This document shows, piece by piece, positions 10,763 through 23,955 of a stretch of DNA of 64,000 nucleotides. Positions within the stretch are counted from its first letter, which is position 1. Each line of letters starts with the position of its first letter. The position numbers were made by a program, and so were the translations under genes. The notes beneath the pieces were generated by a model. The model was not told the origin of the DNA. It did no database searches and was given only the letters and a program-made list of their open reading frames with translations. The DNA comes from Begonia masoniana. Taxonomy: Eukaryota > Streptophyta > Magnoliopsida > Cucurbitales > Begoniaceae. The DNA is taken from the NCBI GenBank assembly GCA_022432975.1, contig CM039509.1, positions 26,996,510 through 27,060,509 of the forward strand, given 5' to 3'.

Positions 10763-11965
10763 ATGGTGCGTCGAAGGAATGACCGAGATGACCGAGACGA
10801 TACGATAGACAAGCTTAAGGGATTTATTACCCAACAGTCCCAACACATAGAACGACAGGCTCAACAAATGGAGAGGCAGTCCCAGCAGTTGGGCACCCTA
10901 ATAGACCGAGGGGGCGTTAGAGCTCGGGAGACAGCGACTCCTTGTAATCGAGGGATGTAGAGGTTTCAGAAGCTCCAACCTCCCGTGTTCAATGGGCAAT
11001 CTGCGGATCCCTCTTAAGCCGAGGAGTAGATTCGAACCATGGAGGACATGCTGGCCTATGCAAGTATAGAGGACAGAGAGAAGGTTGCGTTGGTGAGTTA
11101 CCACTTAGCACTAGATGCCCGATTCTGGTGGGATTCCATCAAGGCAACAACCGATGTGACGATTATGAGTTGGGACCGTTTCAAAATGATATTTTATGAA
11201 AAGTACTTCAGCCATACAGTGCGGGAGGCGAAGATGGTAGAGTTCATGCAATTGGAACAGGTTAGTTCGATTACCGAATATGTGAGAAGATTTGAGGCCG
11301 TGTCCCGATTTACGCCGCGTCAGGTTAGTGTTAACGAGGACAAGGTACGCAGATTTGTGCAAGGGCTTGGTCAAGAAATTCAGAAAAGTCTTACAATATC
11401 AGGGGTGCGGAATGTATCCTACGATGAGATCGTGGCCAGAGCACTTGAGATTGAGGCCGTTGATCAAAGTTATGTCAAACAAAGAGAGCCAGCTAAAGGC
11501 TTCTTTCGAGAGATCCACCCTCAGCTCAGGAATAGGGGCTGGCAACCGAGAGGACAGCCACAGCAACAACGACGGGGCGTTAAAAGGCCTTTAGAGGGAG
11601 GCAATGACTGAGGGAAGGAAAAACAGGTACAAGGGGCTTCTCAAATGCCTTGGTGCCCTAAGTGCCAGAAAGAACACAGTGGAGAGTGCAGAATGGGCAC
11701 CAATAAGTGCTATCGGTGTGGAGTAGTTGGCCACTTCGTTAAAGACTGCCCGAAGCAGGGCCGTGAGCAGTCAGGCACAGACCAGAGGAGGGTTATGCCG
11801 AGGATTTTTGTATTTATTGAGCCTGGTGATATCGACGATGAGGCTCAGCCCTCAGTGATAGTGGGTACTATTTTGATTATGGGCATGACGGTATTTTCTT
11901 TGATAGACACGGGAGCTACGCACTCTTTTGTTTCCATTGCTTGTGTGTCTAGACTGAAGCTTATG
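10763..11965 (+). pseudogene. E3 gag and protease start, decayed
   Basis: ATG 10763 (MVRRRNDRDD...), heptad-rich N-terminus (QQSQHIERQAQQMERQ), gag domain, CCHC zinc knuckle CYRCGVVGHFVKDC (about 11707-11750) and protease motif [10 protein letters not shown] (about 11902-11931). Nonsense codons: TAG 10958-10960, TAA near 11014 and TAG near 11027, the last where relatives have Trp (EEW); another is TGA near 11609 where relatives have Arg. Two of these fit C-to-T type decay. The reading is interrupted at 11965 by E4; it resumes at 21786 after the duplicated TTATG. Confidence 0.9.
11961..11965 (+). other. Target-site duplication of E4, left (TTATG)
   Basis: TTATG here and at 21786-21790 flank E4. 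Joining the flanks would give continuous E3 protease-region sequence, so this is a true 5-bp duplication. Confidence 0.95.
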
Positions 11966-14542
11966 TGTAACACCCCTAATACTGTACCCATTTACCCGTA
12001 TAAATTTTTCATTTTTATTTTTTACATTTTAAATAAAACTTTAAAACCTAACGTTAAAGCGGAAATGAAATCGAAGCCGAAACCGGAATCGAAATCGAAG
12101 TTCGTTTGGTAAATCATTTAAAATATAAACTAAAACTATTAATAAAACTTAAATCATTTAAACATTTAATAACATTAAATACAGAGGGGCAGAATAGGAA
12201 CTAGCTACCAAAAGGAGGGGGGGCGATCGATCTCTGTAAACTACAGAGATCGATCGCTGCTTGCATATTGGCAGCAAGCGATCGATCTCTGTAGTTTACA
12301 GAGATCGATCGCTGCATGCTTGCATGCAGCAAGCAGTCGATCTCTGCTTTCAACAGAGATCGATCGCTGCTGCCTACATCAAGGGCAGCGATCCTCCTTT
12401 TCCTTCAAGACTTTAACACTTCAAAATTCACACATTTATTTGTTCTCTGGAATCCGATCTCCAGAGAGCAAATCACCTTCTTCCTTTCACCAGTAATCAC
12501 TAAAACTCACACATGCACTCAACCGATTAAAACATAACCTAAACTCAATCGACTCGCTTTGGACTTTGCGAAGTCCAACTGCGTGGATAGCTCTAAAAAC
12601 CGAGCTATCCGTAACAACCTACAAACAACATTTCAAAACATTTTCATTTGACTTAGACATTTAAACCAAAACATTTCATAACGTTATTAAAACAGTTTAA
12701 ACAAAGACATTTTACATACATTTACCAAAACGTTATCTAACTCCTATCCAGATCCAAACAACCTAAATATTCTATACAATTATCAGATCAAAACATCCCA
12801 AAACAACCCCAGAGTCCATACATACATCCCCACGGGTCATATCGCGCCTCGACTGCTCAGCGCACTCCCACGGCCATCATCCATCAGCTGCTCCTACGTC
12901 AGGAGGAGGAATATCATCCTCACCTGGGTCAACGTAACCTATAACGTCACCTACACCATACAGACACCTATGAGATATTGAAATCTCAGTAAGCTACGTA
13001 AATGCAGATGCATGCGTGCGTATGCCATTCATAAAACGTGCAGATTACAGATTCATATTCAGATACATTTTCATTCTTTTCATTACGTCACAGACAGATT
13101 GTTACCGAGATATCAGCCCTCTAAATGGAAAGGATACATCCCGCGGTCGGACTACCACTTTCGATTTAGAGGAGGGGGGTACATGCTCACAAACCCTACA
13201 GCCATGCCTGAGCCCCACCTCGCGTAACCAGATACAGATACAGATACAGATTACGTACATTAATTACAGAGGTTCATTTCTTTCCTTAAAACACGTGCGG
13301 AAATCCATTTTCTATGACATTTGAAATACGTGATGCATGAACAGTTAATCAGCGGAAAGTAAACAAACAGCATACATATCAACAGGACAATACAACATAA
13401 CCTATAAACAACTAACCTACTACCCAACCTAAACAACGTAAACCAAGGAATCCTCAAGGATCCTTGATACAACGACGAGTATGGTGTAGACCTTTCGGTC
13501 AAGCAAGTCACGAGAACTTACCTTGAGCGCGCTGGATCTCAAGCTTCGTCCACTGGAGTCGCATGTCTGAGGTAAAACACGATATTTGCCGTTAAAACCG
13601 AATTAAGCTATTAAACATCCAAATTACAAAATCCTCAATTAACGAATTCTCCTAAATTCTCCACTTAGCTATTTAGAGCATTTCGAACGTTAATTAAAGC
13701 TTTATAATCCAAAATCTCTAGTTACGAGTTTTTCCTAAAAACCCGACATTTTACCGATTTATAACTTTTTCGCAAATTGACTTTTCTTCGTCCAATAACG
13801 TCCAACATGTTCAACATATACATAATTACGGCTAACCTATTAATTACGAGCCCTAATTCGCGTTTTTAACGAAAATCGATCGAAACCCTAATTGAAACCC
13901 TAATCCTAAATCGAACCGAAAACTCAGAATAAATGCTCAGAGACCGAAGCTACATACCTAGGGTAGCGAGAGAAGAAGAAACCGTGAAGAAATCGGAACG
14001 AACGGAGGTCGGACGGAGGTCGGAATGTTGGAAGTCGTCGGCGGCCGAGAGAGGGTTTGCTCTCTGTTCGTGAACGCCAGGAAGAGAAGAAGAAAAAGTG
14101 AAGAGAAAAGAGGATTTGTGTTATTTTATAAAATTTATTTTACAAATTACCGTTTTGCCCTTCTTTGATTTTTATATTGATTCCGTCCTTCGGTTCGTTA
14201 ATCGTCTAGCCATTCGGTTTCACCCAATCTCCATACTTCACTAATACGTCCATTTTATTATCTGGGATTTAATAAAACTGTCCGTTTGCAATTTGGACCT
14301 CGTTTACTATTTTTACGAGAACGTCTTTTACATTACGAAAAGTGTATTTACTCGGAATATCGTGTTTGATCTCTGAAAATTCCCGTAAATTCATTAAAAT
14401 TCTTATTATTCGATAGAATCGTAATGACGTTTTCTTTTTGTGAAACGGACCTGGTTTGACATATTTACCAAAAATGCCACTATATAATAAAATACGAATA
14501 TAATATAATATATCCAAAAACCCGTACAAGCCGGATATTACA
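11966..14542 (-). repeat. LTR4: 3' LTR of E4 (2577 bp)
   Basis: On the minus strand it starts TGTAATATCC and ends GGGGTGTTACA. Minus-strand islands: donor 2 GT at 13521, GNRA-loop hairpin GACC-GAAA-GGTC (13500-13489), arm CUACACCAUAC (13489-13479), hairpin TGAGAT-...-ATCTCA (12988-12971) and arm GUAUGGUGUAG (12961-12951). The palindrome zone near the LTR 3' end (12220-12395) holds GATCGATCTCTG/CAGAGATCGATC inverted units, with a TCTCTGGA...TCCAGAGA hairpin at about 12437-12460. Confidence 0.95.
12951..13521 (-). other. Intron-like paired module of LTR4 (3' copy)
   Basis: Minus-strand donor CAAG|GTAAGTTC to acceptor GGTGTAG|GT. The arms pair perfectly over 11 bp. The downstream frame includes GEDDIPPPD. 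The 5' LTR copy is at 20194-20764. Confidence 0.5.
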
Positions 14543-14580
14543 TTCTACCCTCCTTATTCAGAATTTTGTCCACAAAATTA
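14543..14580 (-). other. Polypurine tract and pre-PPT hairpin of E4
   Basis: On the minus strand AATTTTG-TGGA-CAAAATT (14579-14562) is followed by AATAAGGAGGGTAGAA, which abuts the 3' LTR. Confidence 0.8.
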
Positions 14581-14582
14581 AA

Positions 14583-17500
14583 TCATGCAAACAAATCAGG
14601 ATACTTAGTCATCATATCCTGCTGTCGTTCCCACGTAGCCTCTTCCACCTCGTGGTTCCGCCATAGGACTTTGACCAGCGGAATCTCTTTGTTGCGTAGA
14701 ACCTTGATGGAATGCTCCAAAATACGTACCGGCCTCACCTCATAGCTCAAGGTAGGCTGTACCTCGATCTCTGTAGCCTCCACAATATGCGATGGGTCAC
14801 GTAGACATCTCCGAAGCATAGATACGTGGAACACATCGTGGATACCCTCCATAGAAGCTGGAAGCTGCAGTCTGTACGCCAACTTCCCGATCCTCTTCAG
14901 AATAGGAAAGGGCCCCACAAAACGAGGGTTTAGCTTACCCCTCCTTCCAAATCTCGCGACACCTTTGAACGGAGAAACCTTCAAATAAACTTCGTCGCCC
15001 TCCTCGAACTCTAGCTCTCGCCGTCTCACATCGGCATAACTCTTCTGTCGGCTCTGAGCTACCTGAATACGCTGTCGGATAACGACAATCTTCTCTGCCG
15101 TTTGCTGTAGAATCTCTGGACCAACGATGCTGGCCTCGCCAACCTCGTCCCAATGTAACGGAGACCTACATTTCCGACCGTATAGCGCCTCGTACGGTGC
15201 CATGCCAATAGTAGCCTGGAAGCTGTTATTATAAGAGAACTCGATCAGTGGCAAATACCTGCTCCACGATCCCTGAAACTCCAGCACACACGCTCTGAGC
15301 ATATCCTCAAGAATCTGGTTCGTCCTCTCTGTCTGACCATCAGTCTGAGGATGGAACGCTGTGCTGAAATTAAGCTGAGTCCCCATAGCTCTGTGTAAAC
15401 TCTTCCAGAACTTGGACGTGAATCTCGGATCTCTGTCGGAGACAATAGAAACTGGCACGCCGTGTAATCTGACAATCTCCTGTACATAGAGCTCGGCGAG
15501 CTGATCCATAGACGATGTCATCTTCACAGGCAAAAAGTGAGCCGACTTTGTCAATCGGTCCACAATAACCCAAATGCCGTCATGGCCTCTCGTAGTCCTC
15601 GGGAGCCCCACAATGAAATCCATGGAGATCTGCTCCCACTTCCACTCCGGAATCGGCAGTGGTAACAGTGTTCCGGCGGGTCTCTGGTGCTCAGCCTTTA
15701 CCTGCTGACATACTAGGCAGGTCTCAACGTACTTAGCAACCTCCCTCTTCATGTTCGGCCACCAGAAGTGCTGTCTCAAATCCCGGTACATCTTGGTACT
15801 CCCCGGGTGCACAGAATATGCCGAAGAATGTGCCTCGGCCAATATCTCCTTCTTTAGATCCTCGTCACTAGGCACGTACCACCTATGCCTGAACTTCAGA
15901 ATACCATCCTCTGATAAATGGAAATCTGACGAGTCTCCCAATGTCATGCTCGATCGAAGCTCCATACACTCCGTATCACTCTGCTGAGCCTCGCGTATAC
16001 GATCAAGAATAGTTGGCCTGAGAGAAATGTTGGCAAGCATATAGAACAACTCTGCCACTATCTCCACGTCGAATCTCTCAATCTCAGACCGCAGCGTAAC
16101 TGACATCGCTGCTAATGATGGCTGACTCGCAGGAGGCACTCTACTCAATGCATCGGCCACCTTGTTCGCCTTTCCTGGGTGGTACTTGATATCAAAATCG
16201 TAATCATTGACGAACTCAAGCCATCGCCTCTGTCGCATATTCAGCTCTTTCTGCGTAAATAAGTACTTCAAGCTCTTGTGGTCGGAAAATATCTCGCACT
16301 GCTGCCCATATAAATAATGCCTCCATATCTTCAGTGCGAACACCACAGCTGCTAACTCGAGGTCGTGCGTGGGGTAATTCTGCTCGTACGGCTTCAACTG
16401 CCGAGAAGCATAAGAAATAACTCTCCCCTCCTGCATCAATACACAACCTAGTCCCACTCCCGATGCATCACAATAAACACTGTATCTGACACCTTCATCA
16501 GGTAGCGCCAGTACTGGAGCGGTGGTCAATCTCTGCTTTAGCTCCATAAAACTATCATCACAAGCAGGCGACCATACAAACTTCTCGTTCTTCCGAGTCA
16601 GTCGCGTAAGAGGAAGTGCAATCCTCGAGAATCCCTCTATAAACTTCCGATAATAACCGGCCAACCCGAGAAATCCACGCACCTCACATACGTTCTTCGG
16701 CTGTGGCCAATCTCTGACCACCTGAATCTTGCTCGGATCCACAGAAACTCCGTCCTGTGATATAATATGGCCAAGGAAGCTCACCCTGTCAAGCCAGAAC
16801 TCGCACTTCGAAAACTTTGGATACAGATAGTGCTGACATAGGGTCCTTAGAACAATCCTCAAATGCTCCTCGTGTTCTTCCTTCGTTTTAGAGTAGATCA
16901 ATATGTCGTCGATGAAAACCACCACGAACTTGTCCAGATACTCCTTGAAGACACGGTTCATCAGGTCCATAAACGCTGCAGGGGCATTAGTAAGTCCAAA
17001 AGACATGACAAGGAACTCATAATGCCCATACCTCGTTCGGAAGGCTGTCTTCGGTATATCATCCTTACGGACCTTCAGCTGATTGTAACCCGAGCGAAGA
17101 TCAATCCTGGAGAATACTCGGGCACCCTGTAACTGATCAAATAAGTCGTCAATCCGGGGCAGTGGATACTTATTCTTCACTGTGAGCTTATTCAGCTCCC
17201 TGTAATCAATGCACATCCTGAGGGTCCCGTCTTTCTTCTTGACGAATAGAACAGGCGCACCCCAGGGTGAAACACTGGGTCGAATGAAACCTTTCTCCAA
17301 TAACTCATCAAGCTGAGTCCTCAACTCTCGCAACTCAGCTGGTGCCAATCGATACGGGTTCTTAAACCTCGGTGCAGAGTTAGGATATACGTCAATAGTG
17401 AACTCAATCTCCCGGTCCGGTGATAGTCCGGGAAGATCATCGAGAAAGATGCCAGAAAACTCTCTGACTATAGGAATATCGCTCAGCTTCAATCCGCTGA

Positions 17501-17771
17501 GCAACCGACAATCAAAGACAGAGGCCAAATAAATAGAGCACGCACCTTTGAACTGCTCGTTGACCTCCATAGAATAAGAGATAGGAAATCCAGTCAATCT
17601 GTTCCTTGCCTGATAGGAAAACTCGGCTCTATCCGGGGGTCGGAAGGTCACAATCCCGGAGCGACAATCGATGGTGGCGAAGTGCTGTGCTAGCCAGTCC
17701 ATCCCCAAAATAAGATCGTACCGCTCTATGCTCATAACTATCAAACGAGCATAAAGGGTAATACTCCCCAC
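14583..17771 (-). pseudogene. E4 pol (RT, RNase H, integrase, chromodomain)
   Basis: An open frame of 1062 codons read in minus. Order: [10 protein letters not shown] (protease/RT linker), RT with FIDDILIYS near residue 287 and [12 protein letters not shown], RNase H ([20 protein letters not shown]), integrase HHCC ([10 protein letters not shown] ... CLVCQQ), catalytic core ([27 protein letters not shown]), GPFPI region and C-terminal chromodomain-like tail ([28 protein letters not shown]). All catalytic residues I can check are present. A stop codon (TAG at 17789-17787, in SDRIL*GN where relatives have Leu) separates it from the upstream protease frame, so the full polyprotein cannot be read through without suppression. 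Confidence 0.93.
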
Positions 17772-17786
17772 CGAGACGATATTGCC

Positions 17787-18287
17787 CTAGAGAATACGAT
17801 CTGAACGTATATGCTCTCCCGAAGGCAGCATCACACTGTACTCATACTCTGACGGCCCAGACTCTAACCCCAATCTAGCCATACATGCAGTCGATACGAA
17901 GGAGTGCGTAGCTCCAGTATCCATCAAAGTAAACACAGTAGCGCCCATAAGCAAAATAGTACCTGCAATCACGGCAGGCTGAGCCTCGTCATCAACATCG
18001 TCAGGCCCGATCAACGCAAAAACCCTGGGTATAACCCTCCTCTGATCATCGCCTGGTAGATCTCGACCCGGATGCGGGCAATCTCTAACAAAATGGCCGA
18101 CTCCACCACATCTGTAGCATTTATTGGAGCCAACACGGCACTCGCCACTATGTTCTTTCTGGCACAAGGGGCACCATGGCATCTGAGAAGCCCCCTGTAT
18201 CTGCTTCCCCTTACCCCGATCATTACCTCCCTCGAGAGGTCTCTTCACACCCCGCTGCTGTGGCTGGGGCGGGCTCTGGGCTGCCAA
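17787..18287 (-). pseudogene. E4 gag C-terminus and protease
   Basis: A 166-codon frame with zinc knuckle CYRCGGVGHFVRDC and aspartic protease motif [10 protein letters not shown]. It is in the same frame as pol but ends at the TAG described there, and it is out of frame with the N-terminal gag. Its own first Met is an artefact of the frameshift; it is the continuation of gag. Confidence 0.9.
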
Positions 18288-19045
18288 CCTCGGCTCTGCG
18301 ACTGAGGTCGTATCTCACGGAAGAAGCCCTTAGCTGGCTCCCTCGGCCTAATACAAGTGGCTCTGGCAGCCTCAATATCCAGAGCTCTGGCTGTAATATC
18401 AGAATATGTCGCATCGATAATACCTGAGACTACCACGTGCATCCGAATCTCCGGATTAAGTCCCTCCATAAAGTGGTGCACCTTCTCCTCATTATTGCTG
18501 ACAAGGCGAGGTGCGAATCGTGATAAAGCCTCAAATCTCCGAATATAATCTACAACTGAACCAGTCTGCTTCAGCTGCATAAACTCGTTCCTCTTGGCCA
18601 CTCTCACCGTGCGGCTGAAATACTTATCGAAGAATAGAAACTTGAACCGATCCCAAGTCATCACAGATACATCCGTCGTCATCTTGATCGAGTCCCACCA
18701 GAAACGGGCATCCATCGCTAAATGAAAGGTAGCATACGCCACCTTGCTCCCGTTCCCTACCTCGGCGTAAGCTAACATGTCCTCCATAACTCGGATCCAT
18801 TCCTCGGCTCGTGTCGGATCCGATGACTGGCCCTCGAATACTGGAGGCCGTAGGCTTTGAAACCTCTGCATACCCAGATTACTGGGGACTACCAGCTCCT
18901 GAGCTCTCTGGGTCTCCCGCTGGTTCTCTCGGTTCACTAAATCTGTAATTTGCTGCGCTTGCCGGTCCATATGCTGAGACTGGCGGTCTAACAACTCCGT
19001 AAGTCGATCCATCGCGTCATCTCTAGGATCCCTTCCTCGAACCAT
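18245..19045 (-). pseudogene. E4 gag N-terminal part
   Basis: ATG at 19045 (MVRGRDPRDDAMDR). Heptad-rich start (LLDRQSQHMDRQAQQITDL), then the gag capsid domain (WIRVMEDMLAYAEVGNGSKV, ARFWWDSI, FFDKYFSRTVRVAKR, VVDYIRRFEALSRF). It ends out of frame after RGWQPRA. Compared with E5, an indel near 18272 (not a multiple of three) in the Pro/Gln-rich linker shifts the frame and leads to TGA. No heptamer slippery site is evident there, so I read this as damage and not programmed frameshifting. Confidence 0.92.
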
Positions 19046-19058
19046 AATTATAAAACTC

Positions 19059-19122
19059 CTATAAAATTTAAAACATGTAACCTCTAAGAAACAAAATCGA
19101 ATAAAGGTGTAAACAGACTTAC
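19059..19122 (-). other. Leader mini-intron candidate (E4)
   Basis: Minus-strand CT|GTAAGT to TATAG|G, 64 nt, ending just before the gag ATG. Confidence 0.4.
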
Positions 19123-19193
19123 AGTTGATGAAGGATGTCCGCGTAGTGGCTGTGCAGTCGAGCAGTCTACAGAATCGATTTTAAAACCCGGGG

Positions 19194-19205
19194 GCTCTGA
19201 TACCA
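19194..19205 (-). other. Primer-binding site, tRNA-iMet type (E4)
   Basis: TGGTATCAGAGC on the minus strand, four bases after the 5' LTR end. Confidence 0.92.
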
Positions 19206-19209
19206 TAAA

Positions 19210-21785
19210 TGTAACACCCCTAATACTGTACCCATTTACCCGTATAAATTTTTCATTTTTATTTTTTACATTTTAAATAAAACTTTAAAACCTAACGTTA
19301 AAGCGGAAATGAAATCGAAGCCGAAACCGGAATCGAAATCGAAGTTCGTTTGGTAAATCATTTAAAATATAAACTAAAACTATTAATAAAACTTAAATCA
19401 TTTAAACATTTAATAACATTAAATACAGAGGGCAGAATCGGAACTAGCTGCCAAAAGGAAGGGGGGGCGATCGATCTCTGTAAACTACAGAGATCGATCG
19501 CTGCTTGCATATTGGCACCAAGCGATCGATCTCTGTAGTTTACAGAGATCGATCGCTGCATGCTTGCATGCAGCAAGCAATCGATCTCTGCTTTCAACAG
19601 AGATCGATCGCTGCTGCCTACATCAAGGGCAGTGATCCTCCTTTTCCTTCAAGACTTTAACACTTCAAAATTCACACATTTATTTGTTCTCTGGAATCCG
19701 ATCTCCAGAGAGCAAATCACCTTCTTCCTTTCACCAGTAATCACTAAAACTCACACATGCACTCAACCGATTAAAACATAACCTAAACTCAATCGACTCG
19801 CTTTGGACTTTGCGAAGTCCAACTGCGTGGATAGCTCTAAAAACCGAGCTATCCGTAACAACCTACAAACAACATTTCAAAACATTTTCATTTGACTTAG
19901 ACATTTAAACCAAAACATTTCATAACGTTATCAAAACAGTTTAAACAAAGACATTTTACATACATTTACCAAAACGTTATCTAACTCCTATCCAGATCCA
20001 AACAACCTAAATATTCTATACAATTATCAGATCAAAACATCCCAAAACAACCCAGAGTCCATACATACATCCCCACGGGTCATATCGCGCCTCGACTGCT
20101 CAGCGCACTCCCACGGCCATCATCCATCAGCTGCTCCTACGTCAGGAGGAGGAATATCATCCTCACCTGGGTCAACGTAACCTATAACGTCACCTACACC
20201 ATACAGACACCTATGAGATATTGAAATCTCAGTAAGCTACGTAAATGCAGATGCATGCGTGCGTATGCCATTCATAAAATGTGCAGATTACAGATTCATA
20301 TTCAGATACATTTTCATTCTTTTCATTACGTCACAGACAGATTGTTACCGAGATATCAGCCCTCTAAATGGAAAGGATACATCCCGCGGTCGGACTACCA
20401 CTTTCGATTTAGAGGAGGGGGGTACATGCTCACAAACCCTACAGCCATGCCTGAGCCCCACCTCGCGTAACCAGATACAGATACAGATACAGATTACGTA
20501 CATTAATTACAGAGGTTCATTTCTTTCCTTAAAACACGTGCGGAAATCCATTTTCTATGACATTTGAAATACGTGATGCATGAACAGTTAATCAGCGGAA
20601 AGTAAACAAACAGCATACATATCAACAGGACAATACAACATAACCTATAAACAACTAACCTACTACCCAACCTAAACAACGTAAACCAAGGAATCCTCAA
20701 GGATCCATGATACAACGACGAGTATGGTGTAGACCTTTCGGTCAAGCAAGTCACGAGAACTTACCTTGAGCGCGCTGGATCTCAAGCTTCGTCCACTGGA
20801 GTCGCGTGTCTAAGGTAAAACACGATATTTGCCGTTAAAACCGAATTAAGCTATTAAACATCCAAATTACAAAATCCTCAATTAACGAATTCTCCTAAAT
20901 TCTCCACTTAGCTATTTAGAGCATTTCGAACGTTAATTAAAGCTTTATAATCCAAAATCTCTAGTTACGAGTGTTTCCTAAAAACCCGACATTTTACCGA
21001 TTTATAACTTTTTCGCAAATTGACTTTTCTTCGTCCAATAACGTCCAACATGTTCAACATATACATAATTACGGCTAACCTATTAATTACGAGCCCTAAT
21101 TCGCGTTTTTAACGAAAATCGATCGAAACCTTAATTGAAACCCTAATCCTAAATCGAACCGAAAACTCAAAATAAATGCTCAGAGACCGAAGCTACATAC
21201 CTAGGGTAGCGAGAGAAGAAGAAACCGTGAAGAAATCGGAACGAACGGAGGTCGGACGGAGGTCGGAATGTTGGAAGTCGTCGGCGGCCGAGAGAGGGTT
21301 TGGTCTCTGTTCGTGAACGCCAGGAAGAGAAGAAGAAAAAGTGAAGAGAAAAGAGGATTTGTGTTATTTTATAAAATTGATTTTACAAATTACCGTTTTG
21401 CCCTTCTTTGATTTTTATATTGATTCCGTCCTTCGGTTCGTTAATCGTCTAGCCATTCGGTTTCACCCAATCTCCATACTTCACTAATACGTCCATTTTA
21501 TTATCTGGGATTTAATAAAACTGTCCGTTCGCAATTTGGATCTTGTTTACTATTTTTACGAGAACGTCTTTTACATTACGAAAAGTGTATTTACTCGGAA
21601 TATCGTGTTTGATCTCTGAAAATTCCCGTAAATACATTAAAATTCTTATTATTCGATAGAATCGTAATGACGTTTTCTTTTTGTGAAACGGACCTGGTTT
21701 GACATATTTACCAAAAATGCCACTATATAATAAAATACGAATATAATATAATATATCCAAAAACCCGTACAAGCCGGATATTACA
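19210..21785 (-). repeat. LTR4: 5' LTR of E4 (2576 bp)
   Basis: Near-identical to 11966-14542, with about 20-25 scattered differences and a 1-bp indel (AACAACCC against AACAACCCC). It holds the same module (20194-20764) and palindrome zone (19465-19640). Confidence 0.96.
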
Positions 21786-23955
21786 TTATGCCTGAGTTAG
21801 CAGATGCAAATATAGTGTGATGCTACCTTCAGGAGAGCGTATGCAGTGAGGTCATGTTGTCCAGGGCAATATTGTCTCGGTTGGGAATAGTACCCTATAT
21901 GCTCGCCTTATTGTTATAGGCATAGAGATCTACGATCTTATCTTAGGGATGGACTGGCTATCACAGCACTTCGCCACCATCGATTGTCGATCCGGGATTG
22001 TGACTTTTCGACCCCCGGGTAAAGCCGAGTTTTCTTATCAGGCGATGAACAGATTGAGTGGATCGCCTATTTCCTACTCCATGAAGGTCAACGAGCAGTT
22101 TAAAGGTGAGTGCTCTATTTATTTGGCCACTGTAGTTGATACTCAGTTGCTCAGCGGAGTAAAGCCGAGTGACATTCCTATAGTCTAAGAATTCTCTAAG
22201 ATATTCCTTGACGATCTTCCTGGATTACTGCCGGACAGAGAGATCGAATTTGTCATTGATGTATATCCGAGCTCCGCGCCAGTGTCTAAGAATCTATATA
22301 GATTGGCGCCTGCTGAATTGAGAGAGTTGAAAACTCAGCTTGAGGAGTTGCTGGATAAGGGTTTCATCCGACCCAGTTTTTCTCCCTGGGGTACGCCTGT
22401 TCTATTTGTCAAGAAGAAGGATGAGACTCTCAAGATGTGCGTGGATTACAGGGAGCTGAATAAGCTCACAGTGAAGAATAAGTATCCACTGCCTCAGATA
22501 GATGATTTGTTTGATCAGCTGCAAGGTGCTCAAGTGTTTTCCCTGATTGACCTATGATCGGGTTACTATCAGTTGAAGGTCCAGAAGGAAGATATTCAGA
22601 AAATGGCATTTCGAACGAGGTATGGGCATTATGAGTTCCTTGTTATGTCTTTTGGACTTACTAATGCCCCTGCAGCGTTTATGGATTTGATGAACCGCGT
22701 CTTCAAGGATTATTTAGTCAAATTCGTTGTTGTTTTCATCGACGATATTCTGATTTATTCTAAGACAAAGGAAGAGCATGAAGAGCAATTACGGATTGTT
22801 CTAGGGATCTTACAACGACACCAGCTATTTCTGAAGTTCTCTAAATGCGAATTTTGGCTAGATCGAGTTAGTTTTCTTGGCCATATCATATCACAGGAAG
22901 GGGTTTCTGTGGATCCGAGCAAAATTCAGGTGATCAGAGATTGGCCACAGCCTAAGAACGTGCGAGAGGTACGGGGATTTCTCGGGTTGGCTGGCTATTA
23001 TCGAAAGTTCATAGAGGGATTTTCGAAGATTGCAGTTCCTCTTTCACGTTTAACTCGGAAGAATGAAAGGTTTATATGGTCAGCTGCTTGTGACAACAGT
23101 TTTATAGAGTTGAAGCAGAGATTGACTGCAGCTCCAGTGTTGACATTGCCTGTTGAAGGTAACAAGTTCAGCATATATTGTGATGCATCTGGAGTTGGGC
23201 TTGGATGCGTGCTTATGCAGGAAGGGAGGGTTATCACGTATGCTTCTTGGCACTTGAAGCTGTATGAGCAGAACTATCCTATGCATGACCTAGAATTAGC
23301 GGCCGTGGTCTTTGCACTGAAGATATAGAGGCATTACTTATATGGCAGCAGTGCGAGATATTTTCCGACCACAAAAGCCTGAAGTATTTGTTTACACAGA
23401 AGGAACCGTATATGCGACAGAGAAGGTGGCTAGAGTTTGTCAAAGACTATGAGTTTGAGATTAAGTACAATCCAGGAAAGGCGAACAAGGTAGCTGATGC
23501 TTTGAGCTGAATGCCTACTGTGAGTCAGCCTTCACTTGCAGCGATGTCGGTTACATTGTGGTCTGAGATTGAGAAGTTTGATGTGGAGATTGTGACAGAG
23601 TTGTCCAGTATGCTCACCAACATTTCTCTCAGGCCGACTATTCTGGATAAGATAGAAAGATATGGAGTGTGAGGAGCTTCGATTGAGCATGACGTCCGGA
23701 GACTTGTCTGAATTTAACTTTTCAGATGATGGTATTCTAAAATTCAGGCATAGGTGGTACGTGCCTAATGAATAGGAGTTAAAGAAAGAGATTTTAGCCG
23801 AAACACATTCTTCAGCTTATTCTGTACACCTGGGAAGTACCAAGATGTACCGAGATTTAAAACAACACTTCTGGTGGCCGAACATGAAGAGGGAAGTTGC
23901 GAAATATGTTGAAACCTGTTTAATTTGTCAACAGGTTAATGCGGAACACCAGAGG
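21786..23955 (+). pseudogene. E3 pol, continued after E4
   Basis: Resumes with the second TTATG copy and continues the E3 protease/RT region. It covers [18 protein letters not shown] ([29 protein letters not shown]), RNase H ([10 protein letters not shown]) and integrase up to CLICQQVNAEHQR. Stops include TAA near 22188, TGA near 22556 (IDL*SGYYQ) and TAG near 23326 (where relatives have Trp), with small deletions near 23345 and 23655. It is cut at 23955 by LTR5 in the integrase region. The rest of E3 is not seen. Confidence 0.92.

Larger units (their letters stand above)
11966..21785 (-). mobile_element. E4: complete Tekay-type Ty3/gypsy element, minus strand (9820 bp)
   Basis: Two near-identical LTRs (11966-14542 and 19210-21785), a primer site, gag-pol, a polypurine tract and a 5-bp duplication TTATG show a full insertion into E3. 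The LTRs differ at roughly 20-25 sites by eye (under 1%), so the insertion is recent; with an assumed 1.3e-8 substitutions per site per year it would be about 0.3 million years. Coding is broken by one frameshift in gag and one stop in front of pol, so E4 is probably no longer autonomous. Confidence 0.97.

Noticed and set aside
13012..13324. Small frames of 71-102 codons repeated at 20255 and 26702
   Set aside because: They recur only because the E4-family LTR recurs; both overlap in different frames and lack any domain.
18245..18287. Programmed frameshift in E4 gag
   Set aside because: No slippery heptamer seen, and sister elements (E14) read gag-pol in one frame. The break in the linker looks like an ordinary indel.
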